This document shows, one piece after another, positions 1-5,627 of a stretch of DNA of 6,980 nucleotides (position 1 is the stretch's first letter; every line of letters begins with the position of its first letter). The stretch comes from Paracoccaceae bacterium (GTDB lineage: Bacteria > Pseudomonadota > Alphaproteobacteria > Rhodobacterales > Rhodobacteraceae): NCBI GenBank assembly GCA_007134405.1, contig SLKW01000140.1, forward strand, positions 1 to 6,980, given 5' to 3'. The notes below the pieces were generated by a model, which did no database searches, was not told the origin of the DNA, and saw only the letters and a list, made by a program, of their open reading frames with translations. A program made the translations under genes and the position numbers.

Positions 1-206
1 AGGCACCAACCTCGGATCTGGCGCCTGTTCGCGACGACAATACCGTGCGAAGTAGGCAGGCGCCTTGACCGAAATCATTGCCGCAGGCGGAGGCCGGCAT
101 CGCGCGACATCGCAGGCAGGCCGCGCCCGCGCGGTGACGGCAGCGAAAATCCTGATTACCGGAGCGAGATAGCTGGAGCAAGCGCCTTGCCTCCGACGAG
201 CAGCGA
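1..206. other. Left-edge stretch with no supportable gene
   Basis: I see no convincing coding region here. Two plus-strand frames close early (stops near 52-54 and 66-68); either could be the last codons of a gene entering from the left, but about 20 residues are too few to judge. On the minus strand an ATG at 76-78 opens a frame that runs off the left edge (about 26 codons, beginning MISVKAPAYF), with no clear ribosome binding site. Two inverted repeats are visible: GGCGCCTG (20-27) with CAGGCGCC (57-64), 8 bp with a 29-nt loop, and CCGCGC (121-126) with GCGCGG (129-134). Neither has a T tract, so I do not call a terminator for the upstream-lying minus-strand genes. Confidence 0.4.
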
Positions 207-662
207 TCAGGCGATGGCTTCCATCCGTTCCTTGGAGAGGCCGCCGGGGACGATGGTGATGGGGATCGGCAGGTTGCCCGAATTGCGCGAGAGTTGCGTG
301 ACCAGCGGCCCGGGCCCCGACCGCTCGGTCCCCGCGCCGAGAACGAGGATGCCGATTTCGGTGTCTTCCTGGATCTGGGCCAGGATCTCATCGACCGGCT
401 CGCCTTCGCGGATGACCAGTTCCGGCTCGATCCCCTGCCGGTCGCGCATCCATTTGGCGAAGACCTCGAAATGCGCCTCGATGCGTTCGCGCGCCTCGGC
501 GCGCATGAGGTCGGCGACGCCGAGCCAGTGCTGGTATTCCTCGGGCGGGATGATCGACACGATCTGGACGCCGCCGCCGGTATGTGCGGCCCGGAGCGCG
601 GCGAAGCGGATCGCGTTCAGGCATTCGCGGCTGTCGTCGAGCACGACGAGGAACTTGCGCAT
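207..662 (-). CDS. Universal stress protein (UspA family)
   Basis: This 151-residue cytoplasmic protein is a single-domain universal stress protein. The N-terminal strand KFLVVLDDS (residues 3-11) carries the Asp (D9 or D10) that contacts adenine in ATP-binding members. The amphipathic helix ECLNAIRFAALRAA, the middle strand VQIVSIIPP and the C-terminal strands IGILVLGAG and IPITIVPGG (103-141) complete the Rossmann-like Usp pattern, and the length is typical of the family. The glycine-rich segment at residues 109-131 does not match the usual G-2x-G-9x-G-S/T nucleotide motif, so ATP binding is doubtful. The physiological role of such proteins is stress survival, usually as dimers; the partner is unknown. 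It lies 71 bp downstream of prs on the same strand and may be cotranscribed or use its own weak promoter in the gap. The start ATG follows a G-rich stretch and AAGG. Confidence 0.88.
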   Translation of the reverse strand: MRKFLVVLDDSRECLNAIRFAALRAAHTGGGVQIVSIIPPEEYQHWLGVADLMRAEARERIEAHFEVFAKWMRDRQGIEPELVIREGEPVDEILAQIQEDTEIGILVLGAGTERSGPGPLVTQLSRNSGNLPIPITIVPGGLSKERMEAIA

Positions 663-685
663 CCTTCACCCCCTGTTCGCCGCGC

Positions 686-714
686 ATATTGGCGCAAGCC
701 CCGGAGGCTGTCCA
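686..714 (-). promoter_or_regulatory. Candidate promoter for the universal stress gene
   Basis: Read on the minus strand, TGGACA (709-714) and CAATAT (686-691) are separated by exactly 17 bp. The first matches the sigma-70 -35 consensus at 5 of 6 positions, the second only at 3 of 6. Transcription would begin about 17 nt before the ATG at 662. The stress gene could therefore be expressed independently of prs. This rests on pattern matching only, and chance matches of this quality are common. Confidence 0.25.
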
Positions 715-733
715 GCAGCGGCGACGGCGATGT

Positions 734-1750
734 TCAGCGCGGGTAAAGCCCCTCGTAGATCGGCAACAGGGTTTCCAGATCGAAGAGCGACGAGACCGAG
801 GTGCCGCTCCAGGTGTTCAGGATCGCCTGCGCGAACAAGGGCGCGGTCGGCACGATGCGGATATTGGGCGCGGAGCGCACCGGTTCGGTCGGCTCGATCG
901 AGTCGGTGATGACGAGCGTCTTCATGACCGAATTCGTGATCCGCTCGACGGCGGGGCCCGACAGCACGCCGTGCGTGATGTAGCTATGCACCTCGACGGC
1001 ACCCGCCTCCATCAGCACCTCGGCGGCCTTGCAGAGTGTTCCGGCGGTGTCGCAGATGTCGTCGACGATCACGCAGATCTTGCCCTGCACCTCGCCGATC
1101 ACGGTCATCTCGGCAACCTCGCCCGGCTTTTCGCGCCGCTTGTCGACGATGGCGAGCGCCGAGCCCACCCGCTTGGCCAGTTCGCGCGCGCGCGCCACGC
1201 CGCCGACATCGGGCGACACCACGGTCACATCCGACAGCCGGTCCTTGAACTGGTGTTCGAGGTCGAGCGCGAAGATCGGCGAGGCGTAGAGGTTGTCGAC
1301 GGGGATGTCGAAGAAGCCCTGGATCTGCGCCGCGTGCAGATCGAGCGTCAGGATCCGTTCGATCCCGGACTGCACCATCATGTTCGCGACCAGCTTGGCC
1401 GATATGGGCGTGCGCGCCTTGGTGCGGCGATCCTGGCGTGCATAGCCGAAATAGGGGATCACCGCCGTGATCCGCGCCGCCGACGACCGCTTGAGCGCAT
1501 CGGAGATGATCAGCAGCTCCATCAGGTTGTCGTTGGCCGGGTTCGAGGTCGGCTGGATGATGAACATGTCCTCGCCGCGGACATTCTCGTAGACCTCGAC
1601 GAAGATTTCCTGGTCGTTGAAGCGCTCGACCCGCGCATCGACCAGCCGAACCGACATGCCCCGGTGCAGCGTCATGCGCCGCGCGATGCCCTGCGCAAGG
1701 GGCCGATTGGCGTTTCCGGCAATCAGTTTCGGTTCGGTCAATGTCGGCAT
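734..1750 (-). CDS. prs: Ribose-phosphate pyrophosphokinase (PRPP synthetase)
   Basis: This enzyme transfers the diphosphate of ATP to ribose 5-phosphate to give PRPP, the precursor of purines, pyrimidines, histidine, tryptophan and NAD; it is a cytosolic, usually hexameric class I enzyme. The N-terminal half has the motif [18 protein letters not shown] (44-61) and [17 protein letters not shown] (64-80). The flexible catalytic loop [14 protein letters not shown] (100-113) is intact, with the lysine and arginines expected to stabilise the transition state. [11 protein letters not shown] (137-147) is the metal/ATP-binding signature and [13 protein letters not shown] (228-240) is the PRPP loop. 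The 338 residues exceed the roughly 315 of the E. coli enzyme, mostly through insertions and C-terminal divergence, as I recall for Rhodobacteraceae. The ATG at 1748-1750 follows GGGGA. The gene is divergent from the isomerase gene and is followed by the universal stress gene. Confidence 0.98.
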   Translation of the reverse strand: MPTLTEPKLIAGNANRPLAQGIARRMTLHRGMSVRLVDARVERFNDQEIFVEVYENVRGEDMFIIQPTSNPANDNLMELLIISDALKRSSAARITAVIPYFGYARQDRRTKARTPISAKLVANMMVQSGIERILTLDLHAAQIQGFFDIPVDNLYASPIFALDLEHQFKDRLSDVTVVSPDVGGVARARELAKRVGSALAIVDKRREKPGEVAEMTVIGEVQGKICVIVDDICDTAGTLCKAAEVLMEAGAVEVHSYITHGVLSGPAVERITNSVMKTLVITDSIEPTEPVRSAPNIRIVPTAPLFAQAILNTWSGTSVSSLFDLETLLPIYEGLYPR

Positions 1751-1780
1751 GGAGGTCCCCGGTCCAGGCGAGTCGTGCGG

Positions 1781-1808
1781 TTGACACCGCTTAGCACCCC
1801 GCTACGGT
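1781..1808 (+). promoter_or_regulatory. Candidate sigma-70 promoter for the isomerase-hydrolase unit
   Basis: A perfect TTGACA (1781-1786) is followed after 16 bp by TACGGT (1803-1808), which keeps the first two bases and last base of TATAAT. Transcription would start about 25 nt upstream of the GTG at 1842. On the opposite strand of the same 91-bp gap, TTGCAA followed after 16 bp by TAAGCG would be a weak option for prs, so the two divergent promoters would overlap. The perfect -35 makes the plus-strand call the firmer one. Confidence 0.5.
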
Positions 1809-1841
1809 CTTGCAAACCAGAGCCCCGCGGAGCCGCCCGCC

Positions 1842-2450
1842 GTGTCGCAGATCGATTACTATCTCACCGCAACATCGCCCTATGTCTATCTTGCCGGCGA
1901 TGCGCCGGCGCAGATCTCCGCGCGTCATGGCGCGATGCTGGTCTATCGCCCCGTCGATCCGACGGCGCTGTTTGCGCGTACCGGCGGCACGCCGCTACCC
2001 GAGCGTCACGAGAGCCGCAAGGCCTACCGGCTTCAGGACCTGCGCCGGCAGGCGGCGCATCGCGGGCTGAAGATGAACCTGCAGCCGCGCCATTTCCCGA
2101 CCAATCCGGCGCCGGCGGGCTACGCCATCATCGCGGCGCAGGAGGCTGCCGGGGCGGGGCTGGGCGGCGATGTCCCCGCGCTGGTGCTGGCGCTGTCGCG
2201 CGCCTGCTGGGAAGAAGAGCGCGACATCGCCGACGACGCGGTGATCCGCGATTGCCTGTCGGCGGCGGGTTTCGATCCGGGGCTTGCGATGTCGGGTCTG
2301 CTCAGCGGCGCCGACAGCTATGCGCGCAACCTGGAAGCGGCGCTTGCCGATGGCGTCTTCGGCTTTCCGTTCTTCGTCGTCGGCGAGGAGCGGTTCTGGG
2401 GTCAGGATCGGCTCGAGGACCTCGACCGGTATCTGGCGGGACGGGGATGA
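1842..2450 (+). CDS. 2-hydroxychromene-2-carboxylate isomerase (DsbA-like, NahD family)
   Basis: This 202-residue protein has the thioredoxin-like fold with an inserted helical domain seen in DsbA and kappa-class glutathione transferases. Family members of the NahD type isomerise 2-hydroxychromene-2-carboxylate with glutathione in naphthalene breakdown. The N-terminal strand and TSPYVYL segment (11-17) place Ser12 where DsbA would have its CxxC, as expected for an isomerase or GST rather than a disulfide oxidase. HFPTNPAPAGYA (84-95) is the usual substrate-side segment, and GVFGFPFFVV (171-180) with the cis-proline P176, then FWGQDRLEDL (185-194), is the characteristic C-terminal signature. 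The GTG start is preceded by GCGGAG nine nt upstream. It overlaps the hydrolase gene by 4 bp. The real substrate is unknown; many bacteria without naphthalene pathways carry such proteins. Confidence 0.85.
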   Translation: MSQIDYYLTATSPYVYLAGDAPAQISARHGAMLVYRPVDPTALFARTGGTPLPERHESRKAYRLQDLRRQAAHRGLKMNLQPRHFPTNPAPAGYAIIAAQEAAGAGLGGDVPALVLALSRACWEEERDIADDAVIRDCLSAAGFDPGLAMSGLLSGADSYARNLEAALADGVFGFPFFVVGEERFWGQDRLEDLDRYLAGRG

Positions 2451-3277
2451 GCGGCCTTCACACGGCGCGGATGGGCGTGCCCGGGACGCGGCCAGCCGTG
2501 CTTGCGCATTGCTTCCTGGGGCACGGCGGTGCCTGGCCGCGCCTGATCGCGGCGCTGAAGACGCCGCTCGATGCGGTGGCCTTCGATTTGCCCGGCCATG
2601 GCCGCTCGGCCCCTTGGGACGGGTCGGGCGATTTGCTGGCCACGGTCGCGGGGGTTTTCGACCGGCTGGTGACCGAGCCCGCGCTGCTGATCGGGCACAG
2701 TTTCGGCGGTGCGGCGGCGCTGCGGTTTGCGGTGGAGCATCCCGGCCGGGTCACTGGGCTGGTTCTGATCGAGCCCGTCTTCTTCGCCGCCGCCGCCGAT
2801 GAGCCCGAATACGCCGCCAACGCGCGGGCCGAGCGCGCGCTTCACGCCGCCTTCGCGGCGGGCGACATGGCGCGCGCGGCAGCAGAGTTTTTCGAGCTCA
2901 ATGGCGACGAGGCCGGATGGTCGGCGATGCCGGAGCGGATGCGCGCGCAGATCATCCGGCAGATGCCGATGGTCGCGGCCACCGTTCCCGGCCTGCATCA
3001 CGACAGCGGTGATCTGCTTGCGCCGCATCGGCTCGAGGCGCTTGCCGCGCCGGTGCTGCTGCTCGACGGGGCGCAATCGCCACCGATCTTCGGCGCGGTG
3101 ACCAAGGCGCTGTCGCGCCGCTTGCCAAAGGCGCGGCAGATCACCGTGGCCGGGGCCGGCCACATGCTGCCGATCACCCATGCCGAGCGGGTCGCCGGCC
3201 TAATCGACGACTGGATCGCCGAGACCCAGGCCGCGCCGGGGCAGGGCGCCAGAATGCCGGAAACCCGCGCCGGCTGA
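2447..3277 (+). CDS. Alpha/beta fold hydrolase
   Basis: This 276-residue protein is a cytosolic alpha/beta hydrolase of unknown substrate. The oxyanion-hole region HCFLGHGGAW (21-30) is followed by the strand and turn AFDLPGHGRS (45-54). The nucleophile elbow is GHSFGG (83-88) with Ser85, and the catalytic histidine is His239 in GAGHMLP (236-242). The acid is less clear: the position after strand six, commonly Asp, reads GAQS here, leaving D207 or another acidic residue as candidates. A cap-like helical region spans about 115-190 and includes NGDEAGWSAMPERMR. The start ATG overlaps the isomerase stop as ATGA, so the two are probably translationally coupled and act on related compounds. The last codons lie in the terminator hairpin, giving an unusual tail (MPETRAG). 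Esterase, lactonase or C-C hydrolase activity is possible; I cannot choose. Confidence 0.88.
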   Translation: MSGLHTARMGVPGTRPAVLAHCFLGHGGAWPRLIAALKTPLDAVAFDLPGHGRSAPWDGSGDLLATVAGVFDRLVTEPALLIGHSFGGAAALRFAVEHPGRVTGLVLIEPVFFAAAADEPEYAANARAERALHAAFAAGDMARAAAEFFELNGDEAGWSAMPERMRAQIIRQMPMVAATVPGLHHDSGDLLAPHRLEALAAPVLLLDGAQSPPIFGAVTKALSRRLPKARQITVAGAGHMLPITHAERVAGLIDDWIAETQAAPGQGARMPETRAG

Positions 3278-3290
3278 CGCGGGTTTCCGG
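3257..3290. terminator. Perfect 13-bp hairpin, probably a bidirectional terminator
   Basis: CCGGAAACCCGCG (3257-3269) is an exact inverted repeat of CGCGGGTTTCCGG (3278-3290), with an 8-nt loop (3270-3277) that contains the hydrolase stop codon TGA. It lies between convergent genes, so it can serve the hydrolase unit on the plus strand and the 106-residue protein gene on the minus strand. The T tract is poor on both sides (ATCGTCTGTT after the plus-strand stem), so it may act partly by pausing or by protecting the 3' end of the transcript. Confidence 0.7.
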
Positions 3291-3366
3291 ATCGTCTGTT
3301 ACCGTTGCCCCGTTAACGTCGACCAGCGGGTGCCGTCCAGTTGGCGTCGACCGGTCGGAGTCCGGC

Positions 3367-3687
3367 TCAGGCGGCTTCGGCGACGGCGGCTGCGGCGCGA
3401 CGCTCGCTTTCTTCGCGCGACAGCGCGACCGAGGTGCGCACGCCGGCGGCCACGAAATTCATCAGCCCTTCGACGACGCGCTCATTCGGGTCGATCCCGG
3501 CGCAGGTCAGCACCTCGCGCCCATCGCGCGAGCGTGCCCAGCGGGCGATCTGCTCGGGCCCGTTCCCGTATTTCTTGTCATCGGCAATGGCATCGTCCAG
3601 CGCGGCCAGGACAACCGCGGCAAAGAGCTTGCGCGCGCGGGTACCCTGCTCCTGGTTGTACGCCGTGCCATCCATCGAATCGAACAT
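3367..3687 (-). CDS. Conserved 106-residue protein of unknown function (DUF6280-like)
   Basis: No catalytic motif is visible. The protein is small, cytoplasmic and largely helical. It has a basic N-terminal segment (GTRARKLFAAVVLAALDDAI, 15-34), a highly polar centre (DDKKYGNGPEQIARWARSRD, 36-55), a segment CAGIDPNERVVEGLMNFVAAG (62-82) and a C-terminal Arg/Glu/Ala-rich helix ending in an Ala-rich tail. Its look matches a short protein I recall as conserved across Rhodobacterales and labelled DUF6280; that family name is from memory. There is no signal peptide or membrane segment. The ATG at 3685-3687 is preceded by GGAAG at a close distance; a second in-frame Met at residue 5 lacks such a site. 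It is convergent with the hydrolase and divergent from efp, so it is probably transcribed alone. Confidence 0.8.
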   Translation of the reverse strand: MFDSMDGTAYNQEQGTRARKLFAAVVLAALDDAIADDKKYGNGPEQIARWARSRDGREVLTCAGIDPNERVVEGLMNFVAAGVRTSVALSREESERRAAAAVAEAA

Positions 3688-3772
3688 ATGCTTCCGTCCT
3701 TGTTCTTGCTCTTGTGTTTTCCGGCAAACGCCTGTCTAGCGGTTTCGGGGGCCGATTCGCTAGCAATCTGAG

Positions 3773-3801
3773 GCATGGCTGCCATGCGCATTTTGCATGG
3801 C
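3773..3801. repeat. Three alternating copies of GCATGGC upstream of efp
   Basis: GCATGGC occurs at 3773-3779, its reverse complement GCCATGC at 3781-3787, and GCATGGC again at 3795-3801. The first two form a 15-bp near-perfect palindrome with a single central T. The second and third form an inverted repeat with a 7-nt spacer. The outer copies are 22 bp apart start to start, about two helical turns, so they face the same side of the DNA. The cluster lies between divergent genes and upstream of the candidate efp promoter, which fits an operator. It could instead fold as alternative hairpins in RNA. Confidence 0.45.
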
Positions 3802-3831
3802 GGCGGAAACCTGCCGCAGGATCTGGTGAGC

Positions 3832-3860
3832 TTGTCAGCCGAGTACCCGCAAGATATAGG
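3832..3860 (+). promoter_or_regulatory. Candidate sigma-70 promoter for efp
   Basis: TTGTCA (3832-3837) matches the -35 consensus at 5 of 6 positions. It is followed by a 17-bp spacer and TATAGG (3855-3860), which matches the -10 at 4 of 6. Transcription would start near 3867, giving a leader of about 35 nt. The surrounding DNA is noticeably more A/T rich than the coding regions. The leader has only a weak AAGAG in front of the efp ATG. Confidence 0.5.
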
Positions 3861-3901
3861 AAGGCAGCAAACGATCTCAACACTTTATCAAGAGTTTTCC
3901 A

Positions 3902-4465
3902 ATGCCGAAGATCAATGGCAACGAAATACGGCCCGGCAACGTGCTGGAGCATGACGGCGGGCTCTGGGCGGCGGTCAAGGTCAACCACGTCAAACCCGGC
4001 AAGGGCGGCGCCTTCGCCCAGGTCGAGTTGAAGAACCTGCGCGACGGTCGCAAGCTGAACGAGCGCTTTCGGTCGGAAGACAAGGTTGAACGCGTGCGGC
4101 TGGACCAGAAGGACCAGCAGTTCCTGTTCGAGTCCGACGACATGCTGACCTTCATGGACAGCGAGACCTTCGAACAGATCGCGCTGCCCGCGGACATCCT
4201 CGGCGACCGGCGCCCGTTTCTGCAGGACGGCATGACCGTGACCGTGGAATATTACGGCGACGAGGCGCTAAACGTCACGCTGCCGCAGAAGGTCACCTGC
4301 ACCGTGGCCGAGACCGAGCCGGTGGTGAAGGGCCAGACCGCGGCCAACAGCTACAAGCCGGCGATCCTTGACAATGGTGTGAGGATCATGGTTCCGCCTT
4401 TCATCGCGACCGACGAAGCGATTATCGTGAACACCGAGACCCTCGAATATTCCGAGCGCGCCTGA
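3902..4465 (+). CDS. efp: Translation elongation factor P
   Basis: EF-P binds between the ribosomal P and E sites and stimulates peptide bond formation at polyproline stretches. The 187-residue length is standard. The three barrel domains are visible: an N-terminal KOW-like domain (about 1-64), an OB domain (about 65-128, with [16 protein letters not shown]) and a C-terminal OB domain (about 130-187, with [20 protein letters not shown]). The domain I loop [10 protein letters not shown] (29-38) has Lys34 at the tip, the residue that receives beta-lysine from EpmA/EpmB in bacteria that have them; no modification gene is in this window. In the C-terminal signature the usual closing Gly is Asp171 (VPPFIATDE). 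The ATG has a weak upstream AAGAG. It is probably the first gene of a transcript continuing into the META and phosphatidyltransferase genes, 28 bp away. Confidence 0.98.
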   Translation: MPKINGNEIRPGNVLEHDGGLWAAVKVNHVKPGKGGAFAQVELKNLRDGRKLNERFRSEDKVERVRLDQKDQQFLFESDDMLTFMDSETFEQIALPADILGDRRPFLQDGMTVTVEYYGDEALNVTLPQKVTCTVAETEPVVKGQTAANSYKPAILDNGVRIMVPPFIATDEAIIVNTETLEYSERA

Positions 4466-4480
4466 CCCGCGCGTCCTGCC

Positions 4481-4493
4481 GGGAGCGGACATC
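4481..4493 (+). promoter_or_regulatory. Ribosome binding site deciding the GTG start of the META protein
   Basis: GGGAG (4481-4485) lies 8 nt before the GTG at 4494. This spacing supports the GTG as the true start, and it is the start that yields a complete signal peptide. It falls inside the 28-bp gap after efp. Confidence 0.6.
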
Positions 4494-4907
4494 GTGCGAA
4501 CAGGGCTACGGGCGGCAGTCGCGATCTCCGCCCTCGCGGCGAGTCTGACCGCCGGTGGCGCCTTGGCCAATGGTGGCGGCCGCCTCTCGGGCAGTTCTTG
4601 GATGGTCACCGGCGTCGGCGAATTCTCGGTCGAGCCTGCCGACGGGGTCACCATTGAATTTTCCGCAGGGCAAATTGCCGGACGCTCGGGCTGCAACCGA
4701 TATACCGGGCCGGTCGCGATAAGCGCCGACCGGGTGACAATCGGCCCTGTGGCCGGCACCCGCATGGCCTGCCTCGGCCGTCCGATGGAGATCGAGCGCA
4801 GCTTTCTCGCCGCGCTCGAAACCATCACCCGGTGGCGCATCGCCGAGGGCGGCGCGCTGGAACTTCTGGCCGAGGACGCGCTGCTTATTCGCGCCGTCGG
4901 CCCCTGA
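4494..4907 (+). CDS. Secreted META domain (HslJ-like) protein
   Basis: This 137-residue protein begins with a Sec-type signal peptide: MRTGLR, a hydrophobic core and a likely cleavage after ALA at 23-25, leaving Asn26 as the first residue. There is no lipobox cysteine, so it should be a soluble periplasmic protein. The mature part is a META domain, as in E. coli HslJ: LSGSSWMVTGVG (31-42), the core GRSGCNRYTGP (63-73), and TRMACLGRPMEIERSFLAAL (89-108). C67 and C93 are the family's conserved cysteines and could form a disulfide in the periplasm. The biochemical role of META proteins is not settled; HslJ is heat inducible and linked to novobiocin resistance. It sits 28 bp after efp and 12 bp before the phosphatidyltransferase gene, which suggests cotranscription. 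Confidence 0.87.
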   Translation: MRTGLRAAVAISALAASLTAGGALANGGGRLSGSSWMVTGVGEFSVEPADGVTIEFSAGQIAGRSGCNRYTGPVAISADRVTIGPVAGTRMACLGRPMEIERSFLAALETITRWRIAEGGALELLAEDALLIRAVGP

Positions 4908-4919
4908 CCGGGCAACGCG

Positions 4920-5525
4920 GTGCTTGACCGCCACCTGCGCCCCCTGATCGACCCGCCGCTGGGGTGGATGGGGCGCCACCTCGCCCAGGCCGGGTTTCAC
5001 GCAGACTGGGTGACGCTGGGGGGCCTGCTGCTGGGGCTTCTGGCGGCGCTGGCCGTTGCGGTCGAGTACTTCCTGCTCGGTCTCGCGCTGCTCCTGCTCT
5101 CACGGCTGGCCGACGGGCTCGACGGTGCGGTGGCGCGGGTGCGCGGGATCACCGATTTCGGCGGCTACCTGGATATCGTGTCCGACTTCGCCTTCTACGC
5201 CGCGATACCGCTGGCATTCGTCTGGCTCGACCCTGCGACGAATGGATGGGTCAGCGCCTTTCTCATCGCCACCTTCTATATCAACGGCGCGTCTTTCCTG
5301 GGCTTCGCGGTGCTGGCCGAGAAGCGCCGGATGCGGACCGGCGTGCAGGGGGTCAAGTCGCTCTACTATTCCGCGGGCTTGCTCGAAGGGGCCGAGACAA
5401 TCGCCTTCTTCGTGCTCATCTGCCTCTTCCCTTCGGCCTTCGTGCCGCTCGCCGCGGTTTTCGGGGCGCTGTGTCTTTTCACGGCGGTATCGCGCGTTCT
5501 GCTCGCGATGCGCCTCTTTCGCTAG
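4920..5525 (+). CDS. CDP-alcohol phosphatidyltransferase family membrane protein
   Basis: This 201-residue inner-membrane protein belongs to the enzymes that move a phosphatidyl or similar group from a CDP-alcohol to a second alcohol in phospholipid synthesis. The catalytic signature starts at ADGLDGAVAR (64-73), giving D65, D68, G69, A72 and R73, and continues with G81, D85 and D89, the four Asp that bind metal and substrate. The R-to-G spacing is 7 residues rather than the 8 of PgsA or PssA. About five or six hydrophobic segments are visible (near 31-62, 90-104, 110-133, 157-181 and 178-197). The GTG start keeps the N-terminal DRHLRPLIDPPL typical of this group; the next Met (17) would remove it. 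No good ribosome binding site is seen, so coupling to the META gene 12 bp upstream is likely. The acceptor alcohol cannot be told from sequence. Confidence 0.88.
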   Translation: MLDRHLRPLIDPPLGWMGRHLAQAGFHADWVTLGGLLLGLLAALAVAVEYFLLGLALLLLSRLADGLDGAVARVRGITDFGGYLDIVSDFAFYAAIPLAFVWLDPATNGWVSAFLIATFYINGASFLGFAVLAEKRRMRTGVQGVKSLYYSAGLLEGAETIAFFVLICLFPSAFVPLAAVFGALCLFTAVSRVLLAMRLFR

Positions 5526-5532
5526 GGGCGCG

Positions 5533-5572
5533 GGCTGTGCGTCAGCGCGCAGATCCGGCGCGCGGCACGGCC
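5533..5572 (+). terminator. Terminator-like hairpin after the phosphatidyltransferase gene
   Basis: The lower stem pairs GGCTGTGC (5533-5540) with GCACGGCC (5565-5572), with one T-G wobble. After a small internal loop (GTCA opposite G) the upper stem pairs GCGCGC (5545-5550) with GCGCGC (5558-5563) around a 7-nt loop. TTTC follows directly. It lies 8 nt past the stop codon, the right place to end the efp transcript. The short T run makes it a moderate rather than strong intrinsic terminator. Confidence 0.5.
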
Positions 5573-5600
5573 TTTCACTCTCGTCGCTTGCCGTTAGAAT
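5572..5600 (+). promoter_or_regulatory. Weak candidate promoter for the dioxygenase gene
   Basis: TAGAAT (5595-5600) matches the -10 consensus at 5 of 6 positions. With a 17-bp spacer the -35 would be CTTTCA (5572-5577), only 3 of 6, and it touches the end of the hairpin above. Transcription would start about 20 nt before the ATG. A weak -35 may mean an activator is needed, but chance is a fair alternative. Confidence 0.3.
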
Positions 5601-5615
5601 GCGACCGAGCACAAC

Positions 5616-5620
5616 GGAGG
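5616..5620 (+). promoter_or_regulatory. Strong ribosome binding site of the dioxygenase gene
   Basis: A perfect GGAGG sits 7 nt before the ATG at 5628. An earlier ATG at 5621 is out of frame and directly abuts the site, so 5628 is the start. This is the clearest Shine-Dalgarno sequence in the window. Confidence 0.8.
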
Positions 5621-5627
5621 ATGTCCC

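Noticed and set aside
1..78. Possible start of a minus-strand gene leaving the window (MISVKAPAYF...)
   Set aside because: Only about 26 codons are visible, there is no ribosome binding site and codon use is not clearly coding.
1..909. Plus-strand frame open from the left edge across the universal stress gene
   Set aside because: It is antisense to two well-supported genes and its translation is rich in Arg, Ser and Pro with no motif. Long open antisense frames are expected at this base composition.
584..3277. A stop-free plus-strand frame of 897 codons running through the antisense of prs and on into the hydrolase
   Set aside because: Only the part from 2447 onward is a real protein. The upstream part is antisense to prs and out of frame with the isomerase gene, is rich in Arg and His as expected from such shadows in GC-rich DNA, and resembles no protein I know.
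3317..3352. Direct repeat CGTCGACC (3317-3324 and 3345-3352)
   Set aside because: Two 8-bp copies in a GC-rich gap with no further structure are compatible with chance.
3736..3763. Inverted repeat CTAGCG / CGCTAG with a 16-nt spacer
   Set aside because: Short arms, long spacer and no extension; too weak to call an operator on its own.
4457..4473. Hairpin CGCGC / GCGCG across the efp stop codon as a terminator
   Set aside because: The stem is only 5 bp with no T run, and the next gene follows closely with its own ribosome binding site.
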